From DATMNI01 sp035570275 (GTDB taxonomy: Bacteria > Acidobacteriota > Terriglobia > Bryobacterales > Bryobacteraceae): a DNA stretch of 31,517 nucleotides. The notes under the pieces were generated by a model. The model was not told the DNA's origin. It saw only the letters and a program-made list of their open reading frames with translations, and did no database searches. The DNA lies in contig DATMNI010000414.1 of NCBI GenBank assembly GCA_035570275.1, positions 1 to 31,517 of the forward strand, written 5' to 3'. A program made the translations under genes and the position numbers. Positions 1 through 6,258 of this stretch are shown piece after piece (positions within the stretch are counted from its first letter, which is position 1; the number at the start of each line of letters is the position of its first letter).

Positions 1-48
1 GGTGCCGGGGGTCGGGGGCCGGGGGCCGGGAGCCGGGGGCCGGGGGCT
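1..48. repeat. G-rich low-complexity tract
   Basis: Degenerate tandem GGGGGCC/GGGAGCC units of about 7 bases fill the start of the window up to the first start codon. A sister tract lies at 5938-5995. The frame of the following gene stays open through it to the window edge, so a longer N-terminus cannot be excluded, but the composition is that of a spacer repeat rather than of coding sequence. The G runs could form quadruplexes (inference). Confidence 0.7.
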
Positions 49-1767
49 GTGAGACTGCTCCGGTTCGCGCCCTTGCTGCCGCTCGCGTTGATTCCTGTTT
101 TTGTCCTGTCCCAGGTCTTCTTTGTTTTGGCCCAAACAGGCGACCGGTTTCCGTTCGTAGATATCGCCGCTGAATCGGGCGTGACCGTTCCCAACACGTT
201 CGGCGGCAAGGATCGCAAGGACTACATTCTCGAAGCCACCGGCACCGGCGCCGCCATCTTCGATTACGATGGGGACGGCGCCAACGATCTCTTCATCGCC
301 AATGGAGCCACCTTCGACCCGGCCGGGCCGAAGACGCCTTCGCAGCTTTATCACAACGACGGCAAGGGCCATTTCACCGATGTCGCCGCGCAAGCCGGGC
401 TGACCCGCACCGGCTGGGCGCAGGCCGCGTGCGTAGGCGATTTTGACAACGACGGGAAGCCTGACTTACTGGTCACTTACTACGGCCACAACAGTCTCTA
501 CCGCAACTTAGGCAACGGGAAGTTTGCGGATGTCACTCAGCAAGCGGGGCTGCCGGTCACCGGCATGCGATGGGGCGCCGGATGCGCCTTTGTGGATTAC
601 GATCGCGACGGCTACCTGGACATCTTCGTCTCAAACTATGTCGATCTGGATATGGCCAAGGCGCCGCGCCCGGGCAGTTCGCAGGGTTGCGAGTGGAAAG
701 GCCTGGCGGTCTCGTGCGGCCCTCTGGGGCTGCCCATGGGACACAATGTGCTGTACCACAATAACCGCGACGGCACCTTCACCGACGTGTCGAAGGAGGC
801 GGGGATTCTGACGCCCGGCGGGCGCTACGGACTGGGAGTGGCCGCCGCCGATTTCGATAACGATGGCTGGCCGGATATCTATGTTGCCTGCGACCAGACA
901 CCGAGCCTGCTCTATCACAACAAACACGACGGAACTTTCGAAGAAGTGGGCGACCGCGCCGGGGTTGCCTACAATGCCGATGGCCGCGTGCAGGCGGGTA
1001 TGGGGGTGGCGGTGGCCGATTTCGACGGCAACGGCTTCCTGGACATCGCCAAGACGAACTTCTCCGGCGACCGGCCCTCCCTCTACAAGAACGAAAACGG
1101 CGCCTTCTTCGACGATGTGTCGGAACAGGCCGGACTGGGCGGTCACCATCTGCTGGGCTGGGGCATCGCGTTTCTGGATATCGATGAGGACGGTTGGCCG
1201 GACCTGGTGATGGCCAACGGCCACGTCTATCCGGAGGTGGACCATTCGCCCGTCGGCGAAACTTACCGGCAGAGAACCCTGCTGTATCGCAACCTGGGCA
1301 ATGCGCGGTTTCGGGACATCACCGATTCCGCCGGCGCCGGGTTTCGGCCGCTAAGGCCGGCACGGGGCCTGGCGATTGGCGATCTGGATGGCGATGGGCG
1401 GCCGGAGATCGTAATCGTCAACATGAATGACCGGCCGGCCGTGCTGCGGAACATGGGGCCGCGGCGCAACGCGGTAGGCATCGCGTTCGAAGGCACGCGG
1501 TCGAACCGTAGCGCCATCGGGGCCAGGTGCGTGGTGGAGGCGGGGGGCCGCAAGCAGGTCGGCGAGGTCATGAGCGGGGGCAGTTTTTATTCCCAGAATT
1601 CCATGACGCTGTACTTCGGCCTGGGCAGCGCGGATAAAATCGACCGGATTGAGGTGCGCTGGCCTGGGGGCGGCACGCAGAGTTGGGTGGGCGTGGCGGC
1701 CAATCGAACGCTGGTCATCACGGAGGGCAGCCAAGCCATCCGTGAGGTCCGTTGGGCCAAGCGATAG
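49..1767 (+). CDS. Exported FG-GAP/VCBS repeat protein with C-terminal ASPIC/UnbV domain (CRTAC1 family)
   Basis: The 572-residue protein starts with a hydrophobic segment (about residues 3-28, ending in VLAQ) that fits a signal peptide, so it should act outside the cytoplasm. At least seven calcium-binding-loop type repeats of the form D-x-D-x-D-G follow: DYDGDG at 72-77, then DFDNDG, DYDRDG, DFDNDG, DFDGNG, DIDEDG and DLDGDG at intervals, as in a beta-propeller. The last roughly 90 residues (NAVGIAFEG... to ...TLVITEG) match the ASPIC/UnbV domain that ends CRTAC1-like proteins. Such proteins are very numerous in Acidobacteriota and Planctomycetota; their substrates are mostly unknown. The GTG at 49 is chosen because it gives an immediate signal peptide; the frame is open further upstream through a G-rich repeat. 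It ends 31 bp before the selC gene on the same strand. Confidence 0.9.
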   Translation: MRLLRFAPLLPLALIPVFVLSQVFFVLAQTGDRFPFVDIAAESGVTVPNTFGGKDRKDYILEATGTGAAIFDYDGDGANDLFIANGATFDPAGPKTPSQLYHNDGKGHFTDVAAQAGLTRTGWAQAACVGDFDNDGKPDLLVTYYGHNSLYRNLGNGKFADVTQQAGLPVTGMRWGAGCAFVDYDRDGYLDIFVSNYVDLDMAKAPRPGSSQGCEWKGLAVSCGPLGLPMGHNVLYHNNRDGTFTDVSKEAGILTPGGRYGLGVAAADFDNDGWPDIYVACDQTPSLLYHNKHDGTFEEVGDRAGVAYNADGRVQAGMGVAVADFDGNGFLDIAKTNFSGDRPSLYKNENGAFFDDVSEQAGLGGHHLLGWGIAFLDIDEDGWPDLVMANGHVYPEVDHSPVGETYRQRTLLYRNLGNARFRDITDSAGAGFRPLRPARGLAIGDLDGDGRPEIVIVNMNDRPAVLRNMGPRRNAVGIAFEGTRSNRSAIGARCVVEAGGRKQVGEVMSGGSFYSQNSMTLYFGLGSADKIDRIEVRWPGGGTQSWVGVAANRTLVITEGSQAIREVRWAKR

Positions 1768-1798
1768 CAGGTTTCGGTGACGCTGCTAAACTGTCTTT

Positions 1799-1893
1799 GG
1801 AAGCGTACTTCATCCGGTGGTGGGCACAGTCTTCAAAACTGTCGAACGGCTCAAAAAGCCGTTGATCGGTTCGACTCCGATACGCTTCCGCCA
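1799..1893 (+). tRNA. selC: tRNA-Sec (anticodon UCA)
   Basis: This 95-nt gene has the specific architecture of bacterial selenocysteine tRNA. The acceptor stem has 8 perfect pairs (1799-1806 with 1882-1889), followed by discriminator G1890 and an encoded CCA at 1891-1893. The D stem has 6 pairs with a 4-nt CGGT loop (1809-1814/1819-1824). The anticodon stem is 1826-1830/1838-1842 with loop CTTCAAA and anticodon TCA at 1833-1835. The long variable arm has 7 pairs (1845-1851/1857-1863). The T stem has 5 pairs (1865-1869/1877-1881) with loop TTCGACT. The 8+5 acceptor/T-arm geometry separates it from tRNA-Ser and from suppressor tRNAs. It delivers selenocysteine to UGA codons with SelA, SelB and SelD, none of which lies in this window. 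A possible extended -10 (TGCTAAACT, 1784-1792) lies just upstream. Confidence 0.96.
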
Positions 1894-2017
1894 TGCCCTG
1901 ACCAGCCATGCCCAATTAACCTCGGCAAGCATTTCCATACTGCCCAAATTCAGCTCCGAATAGGCGCAGAATCCCGCTAGAGTCGATGGTGGATTCTTTC
2001 CGATTCGCGAGGCGGTT

Positions 2018-2800
2018 ATGAAGTGGTTGCAGATTGTTTTCCCGGTAGCGCTGGCAGGCCAACTGGCCATCTACGCGGGGGCGGCGGAACGTGACCCGGC
2101 TCAGCCGCAAGCGACAGCCCCGGTTTTGCGTACCAGCGAACCTTCGGACAGTGTACTGCTGAAGCTTCCGGGTGAGCCGGTTCCCCCCAAGGGGGTGGTG
2201 GTTCCGGCGCCGGCTGCATCCGTCCCGGCCCAGGGGGTTGAAACCCCGGCGGCACCCCCGATGTCAACCCCAGTGTCAACCCCGTTGGCACCCAGGGACC
2301 GGCGCGAGTCGCCGAAGTCGCCGGCCGAACTGGAAACCGGCACCATCGCCAAGACGCCGAAACCGGCCCGGCCGCCGGAACTCGCCGCCCTCCCTAACCT
2401 CGCCCCGCCGGAACTCGCCAAGGATAGCTCCCTGCTCTGCCAGAAACAGATCGGTCACTGGAAGGCAGCCGACGCCCGGTCGCTCATGGGCGCACCGCTC
2501 CGCCAGCGGTTCGCCTACGGCGACGACAAGACCACCGTAAACGGCAGAATCTACGCCTTTTCCGACCCAACCGGCCGGTACCGGGAGTTGGAGCTGGATT
2601 TCGATAAATCCACCGGAAACCTACGCACCGTCTTCAGCTATCCGCCGCGGATGACCTGGAAGGAGTGCCTCCGCCTGTGGGGAAACAAGGTGGCCGCCAC
2701 CGACGCCAGGCAAGGCCGGACCTTCTACTCCTATCTGGACCGCCGCCTGGACGTTCTGGTTGACCAGGCGGGCAACGTAATCAGCCTTGGGCTGTATTGA
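2018..2800 (+). CDS. Secreted proline-rich protein of unknown function
   Basis: I do not recognise a named family. The 260-residue product begins with a clear signal peptide (MKWLQIVFPVALAGQLAIYAGA, about residues 1-22). A disordered Pro/Ala/Thr-rich linker follows to about residue 140, then a compact C-terminal domain of about 120 residues starting near LCQKQIGHW. The latter contains a pattern of the type LMGxPxxxR...YxFxDxxGxYxELELDFD...GNLxxVFxYPP, which resembles small SmpA/OmlA-like periplasmic folds; this resemblance is inference. The ATG at 2018 has GAGG about 5 nt upstream. It stands between selC and the M48 protease gene, on the same strand; 109 bp to the next gene suggest separate transcription. 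Confidence 0.75.
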   Translation: MKWLQIVFPVALAGQLAIYAGAAERDPAQPQATAPVLRTSEPSDSVLLKLPGEPVPPKGVVVPAPAASVPAQGVETPAAPPMSTPVSTPLAPRDRRESPKSPAELETGTIAKTPKPARPPELAALPNLAPPELAKDSSLLCQKQIGHWKAADARSLMGAPLRQRFAYGDDKTTVNGRIYAFSDPTGRYRELELDFDKSTGNLRTVFSYPPRMTWKECLRLWGNKVAATDARQGRTFYSYLDRRLDVLVDQAGNVISLGLY

Positions 2801-2909
2801 CAGGACGATTAAAATTCCGAAACCCGGCCAACCGGCGCCACGTTTAACAGATAGGCTATCCTCCGCTCGCGAATTGGGCGTATAGTAGCTATACAGGAGT
2901 TTTCGGAAG

Positions 2910-3986
2910 ATGAAACTTCGTTTAGTTCGGCCCCGGTTGGTTCGGTCCCGCTTAGTTCGACCCCGCCTGATTCGGTCCCGCTTGATTCGACCCATGGCTG
3001 CCCTGCTCTCGCTCGGCTTGGTCGTGGGGTGTGCGTTGGCTGACGACAAGAAAAAGGACCCGAAAAAAGATACCGACGAAATCGGTAATCGGGACATTGG
3101 CAAGGGCGTAAATTTCTATTCCCTGGAGAAGGAAATCGCCCTCGGCAAACAGTTGGCGCAGGAAGTGGAACGGCAGGCCAAGGTCATCGACGATCCGGTG
3201 ATCGCCGAGTACACCAACCGCATCGGGCAGAACCTTGTCCGGAATTCCGATGCCAAGGTGCCGTTTACCATTAAGGTGCTGGACTCCGAAGAGGTCAACG
3301 CTTTTGCGCTGCCGGGCGGCTTTTTCTTCGTCAACTCCGGCCTCATCCTGAAGGCCGAGTCCGAGGCCGAACTGGCCGGCGTGATGGCGCATGAAATCGC
3401 GCACGTCGCGGCGCGGCACGGCACCAAGCAGGCCACCAAAGGCGAGATCATTAATATTGCCTCCATCCCGCTCATCTTCATGGGCGGATGGGCCGGCTAC
3501 GCCATTCGCCAGGGCGCCAGCCTCGCCATCCCGTTGGGGTTCCTGAAGTTCACCCAGACCATGGAAGCCGAAGCCGACTACCTCGGGCTGCAGTACATGT
3601 ACAAGTCCGGCTACGATCCCACGGCTTTCGTCGATTTCTTCGAAAAGATCCAATCGCTGGAAAAGAAAAAACCGGGCACGCTGGCCAAGATTTTCTCGAG
3701 CCACCCGCCCACCGATAACCGAATCAAGTCCGCCCAGTCCGAGATTCAGAAGATCCTGGTGGCCAAGCCGGAGTACGTCGTCAACACCTCCGAGTTCAAC
3801 GACGTGCATGACCGGCTGGCGATGCTGCACAACCGCCGCAAGGTGGATGTCGACAAGGATTCCAACCGTCCGCGACTCCGCCGCGCCCCTGGCACCGGCA
3901 CCGGCCCGGTTGACCCGAACGAGGACGGCACCAAGCCAAAGACCGATTCCGACGAGCGCCCCACGCTGAAGCGCCGCGACGGGTAA
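2910..3986 (+). CDS. M48 family zinc metalloprotease, probable lipoprotein
   Basis: The 358-residue protein has the M48 (BepA/LoiP/HtpX-like) zinc site: HEIAH at 161-165 and the downstream ExEAD segment around 219-223 (TMEAEADYLG), with E221 the likely third ligand. Homologues are periplasmic or membrane-linked quality-control proteases of the outer membrane. The N-terminus is odd. Residues 4-28 are five Arg-rich pentapeptides (RLVRP, RLVRS and similar) encoded by a 15-bp tandem repeat, followed by a hydrophobic stretch AALLSLGLVVG and Cys41 in a plausible lipobox (VVGC). The start at 2910 is supported by AGGAG about 10 nt upstream; the alternative ATG at 2994, just after the repeats, has no Shine-Dalgarno sequence. 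The C-terminal 55 residues are charged and probably disordered. Confidence 0.93.
   Translation: MKLRLVRPRLVRSRLVRPRLIRSRLIRPMAALLSLGLVVGCALADDKKKDPKKDTDEIGNRDIGKGVNFYSLEKEIALGKQLAQEVERQAKVIDDPVIAEYTNRIGQNLVRNSDAKVPFTIKVLDSEEVNAFALPGGFFFVNSGLILKAESEAELAGVMAHEIAHVAARHGTKQATKGEIINIASIPLIFMGGWAGYAIRQGASLAIPLGFLKFTQTMEAEADYLGLQYMYKSGYDPTAFVDFFEKIQSLEKKKPGTLAKIFSSHPPTDNRIKSAQSEIQKILVAKPEYVVNTSEFNDVHDRLAMLHNRRKVDVDKDSNRPRLRRAPGTGTGPVDPNEDGTKPKTDSDERPTLKRRDG
2919..2993 (+). repeat. Five 15-bp tandem repeats inside the signal peptide of the M48 protease
   Basis: Five contiguous 15-bp units (2919-2933, 2934-2948, 2949-2963, 2964-2978, 2979-2993) share the pattern CGnTTnGTTCGGnCC. Because 15 is a multiple of three, the array stays in frame and encodes RLVRP/RLVRS/RLVRP/RLIRS/RLIRP. 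It ends exactly at the internal ATG (2994). Confidence 0.9.
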
Positions 3987-3996
3987 CTTTGTAAGT

Positions 3997-4128
3997 CAGG
4001 TTGCCAACCTGCGGCGGATTGTGAATCCGCCTGCCGCTAGTACATAGAGAGCCGCTAGTTTCGTAGAGGGTTGCCGGTTTCGAACAGGCGGATTGCCAAT
4101 CCGCCGCAGCTTGCCAAGCTGCCCCACA
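3997..4128. repeat. Paired, oppositely oriented copies of the dispersed double-hairpin repeat
   Basis: The gap 3987-4294 holds no gene I can support. It contains a reverse-oriented copy (CAGGTTGCCAACCTG then CGGCGGATTGTGAATCCGCC, 3997-4031) and a forward copy (GGCGGATTGCCAATCCGCC then GCAGCTTGCCAAGCTGCCCC, about 4087-4126), so the element is itself an inverted repeat. It lies in the convergent space between the M48 gene and the selenoprotein gene and could act as a transcription end structure (inference). Nothing else is seen from 4129 to 4294. Confidence 0.8.
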
Positions 4129-4294
4129 AAGCACTTTTCTGCGAACCGCGGTCGCCAGTGCAGTGACCGCCGCCACTCGATCCAGCAACGCCTACGGGGG
4201 ATGTCGCTCCGCTTACCGCTGAATGATATTCCGAATCGCGCTGATCCAATCGGAAAACAGCGGGACGTAAAGTCTGCGTCGAACCGGCTGCGCT

Positions 4295-4759
4295 TTAGCG
4301 GCATTTTGTAGGGGAAACAATCTCGGCCGCTGGCACGCGCTTCACAACCGTGTCCACCGCGGCGTAACGCACCACCTGGCTGGGGTCAATAATGAAGACG
4401 GCCGGCTTGGCGATGCCGCCTTTCTCTCCCGAATTGTAGATGCCCCAGTCCCTCACGACGCGACGTTCCGTATCGCACAAAATCGGAAAAGGCAAAGAGA
4501 GGTCAACCCGCAGGGCCTCCGATTTGTCGGGTGCATCCACCGAGACAGCCACTACGCTCGCGCCCGCCGACCGGATCTCCAGGTAGTGCTCCCGGTAGTC
4601 CGCCAACTGGCGGAGGCAGAAAGCTCACCAATTACCGCGATAGAAGAGCAGCACCAGACGGCCGTGCGAGATCAACTCCGACAGCCGCCGCGGCACTCGT
4701 GTCGAGTCTGGAAGTTCGAATTCCGGTGCAAGTTCGCCCGCGATGGGAACCTTTGCCAC
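4295..4759 (-). CDS. Peroxiredoxin-like (AhpC/TSA, thioredoxin-fold) selenoprotein with UxxC active site
   Basis: Read through one in-frame TGA (4627-4625), the frame gives a 154-residue peroxiredoxin-like protein. The N-terminal part reads VAKVPIAGELAPEFELPDST, the usual start of this family. The active-site strand reads LVLLFYRGNWUAFCLRQL, where the family normally has FYRGxWCPxC: selenocysteine replaces the peroxidatic Cys at residue 45, with a resolving-type Cys48. Downstream come VVAVSVDAPDKSE, FPILCDTERRVVRDWGIY and PAVFIIDPSQVVRY, typical of the thioredoxin fold. Translating only from after the TGA (TTG at 4606) would remove the catalytic motif. The GTG at 4759 is chosen because the frame closes 12 nt further upstream (TAA, 4771-4769). 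A SECIS-like hairpin follows the UGA, and selC lies 2.4 kb away. Expected role: thiol-dependent reduction of peroxides. Confidence 0.92.
4599..4627 (-). promoter_or_regulatory. Bacterial SECIS-like element with its UGA codon
   Basis: On the minus strand the UGA (4627-4625) is followed by 10 nt and then a perfect 6-bp stem with a 4-nt loop: TCCGCC-AGTT-GGCGGA (4614-4599). Bacterial SECIS elements lie inside the reading frame just after UGA, with the apical stem-loop about 11 nt downstream in E. coli fdhF, and they often have G-U in the loop; spacing and loop agree here. SelB would bind it. Confidence 0.8.
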
Positions 4760-4950
4760 CGCCCCAGGTTAACACTCGGTCTGGACGTGCCTGGCCGCAC
4801 CGCCCAGCGGCCCGCTGCCAGCTATGGCCATCGAGAAAATCGGGAGAGCAGCTTATCTTAACGCCTGTGCCGGGACCGGAGGCGTTCCACCACGCCCGCC
4901 AAGACAAGACCGGGCGACTCCTTCACGGTTCCTGTACCATAGTGAGTTCT

Positions 4951-5937
4951 ATGAGACTCCTGGCCGCGTTCGTTTTCTGCGCCGCCGCCGCTGTGGCCGC
5001 GCCCTGCGTCACCACCACGTGCACCGAATGGGTCACGTTCAACGGCGGCCCGTCGCGCTCCCTGATCTACCGCACCTATGCGCTGGACACGCCGAACCCG
5101 CAGATCACGCGCGCCCTGGTGATGGTTCACGGCGCCGGACGCGACGCCGACAACTACTTCCGCACCGCCCTCGCCGCCGCTTTCCTGGCCGGCGCACTGG
5201 ACGATACCGTAGTCATCGCGCCGCGCTTCGCATCCAACGCCGCCGGCTGTCGCGACACCCTGGCCCCCAACGAAGTCAGTTGGAGCTGCAATGGCGATAG
5301 CTGGCGTTCCGGCGGCGCCTCCGCCAGCAACGACAAGCTGACGTCCTACGACTTCACCGACCAGATCCTTCGCAAGCTGGCCAGCAAGGAGAACTTCCCG
5401 AGTCTGAAGGCCATCGTGGTCGCGGGCCATTCCGCCGGCGGCCAGTTTGTCAACCGATACGAGATGGCGAACCAAGTCCATGACACCCTCGGCATCCCCA
5501 TCGCCTATGTGGTTTCCAACCCCTCCAGCTATGCGTATCTGGACGCCACCCGCCCTTCGCCCGAGGCCGCCGATTTCCGCCCGTTCAACGACAGCCGCAA
5601 CTGCACCACGTTTGACCGCTGGCCCTACGGCCTTCAGGGCCGCACCGGCGGCTACACCGCCAAGGAAACCGACGACCAGTTGAAGAAGCAATTGGCGGCG
5701 CGCCCCACCACCTACCTGCTCGGCGAAATCGACATTCTCCCGCTCGGCGGTTTCGACGGCTCCTGCCCCGCCATGGCCCAAGGGCCCACCCGCCTCGCCC
5801 GCGGCCAGGCCTTCGGCAAATACGTCAACCAGAAGTTCGGCGCCCATCATACGCTGACGGTAGTCCCTCTCTGCGGCCACAACGCGCGGTGCATGTTCAC
5901 CTCCGAGCCTGCCATGGCGCTGCTGTTCCCCAAGTGA
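4951..5937 (+). CDS. Secreted alpha/beta-hydrolase
   Basis: The 328-residue product starts with a signal peptide (MRLLAAFVFCAAAAVAAP). It carries an alpha/beta-hydrolase core: MVHGAGRDADNYF (oxyanion region), the nucleophile elbow GHSAGG at about residue 155, and a late LCGHNARC that may provide the catalytic His. Several Cys pairs (CVTTTC near the N-terminus, CRDT/SWSCNG, NCTTF/GSCP, PLCGH/ARC) suggest disulfides in an exported enzyme. The substrate is unknown; esterase or poly-ester depolymerase-like activity is possible. ATG 4951 is chosen because the frame upstream (from 4531) overlaps the oppositely oriented selenoprotein gene and lacks family character. It diverges from the selenoprotein gene across 191 bp. 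Confidence 0.85.
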   Translation: MRLLAAFVFCAAAAVAAPCVTTTCTEWVTFNGGPSRSLIYRTYALDTPNPQITRALVMVHGAGRDADNYFRTALAAAFLAGALDDTVVIAPRFASNAAGCRDTLAPNEVSWSCNGDSWRSGGASASNDKLTSYDFTDQILRKLASKENFPSLKAIVVAGHSAGGQFVNRYEMANQVHDTLGIPIAYVVSNPSSYAYLDATRPSPEAADFRPFNDSRNCTTFDRWPYGLQGRTGGYTAKETDDQLKKQLAARPTTYLLGEIDILPLGGFDGSCPAMAQGPTRLARGQAFGKYVNQKFGAHHTLTVVPLCGHNARCMFTSEPAMALLFPK

Positions 5938-6258
5938 CGGGCCAGGGGCCGGGGGCCGGGGGCCAGGGGCTAGCGGCCAAGGGGCCAGGCGCCAGGGACT
6001 CCACCAGGCCGGAGCTGATTCTGGTCAACGGCAGCATCCACACCGGACGCGGCGAATGGAAGCTTTGCCAGAGCGCCCGCTCTGAAGCGAGCCCATTAAC
6101 ACTTAGGACACTTAGGACACCCCCCTTCCCACCAACCTCAAAATGTGATATCTTCCTGACCATTAGATTCATTCGGGGCCCCTACGTGACTGGGCCGGCA
6201 AGGCGCAGCTTGGTTTGGGCTCAACTTGCTGGAGAGTACTACCCTTAGGAGGGGCTTC
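5938..6258. other. Intergenic spacer with G-rich repeat tract and probable promoter region of the oxidoreductase genes
   Basis: No gene is supported here. Positions 5938-5995 are degenerate GGGGCCAGGG/GGGGGCC units like those at 1-48. Positions 6099-6121 hold two copies of ACTTAGGAC. The remaining 130 bp before the oxidoreductase start are less GC-rich (for example TGTGATATCTTCC and ATTAGATTCATTC) and are the likely place for its promoter, but I see no convincing -35/-10 pair. AGGAGGGG at 6247-6254 is the ribosome binding site for the gene at 6259. Confidence 0.6.

Noticed and set aside
4295..4606. A short 103-residue minus-strand gene starting at TTG 4606
   Set aside because: It is the selenoprotein without its N-terminus; the peroxiredoxin active site lies upstream of the TGA in the same frame.
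4951..5937. Longer hydrolase starting at 4531
   Set aside because: The upstream part overlaps the selenoprotein gene on the other strand and has no signal peptide; ATG 4951 gives a clear one.
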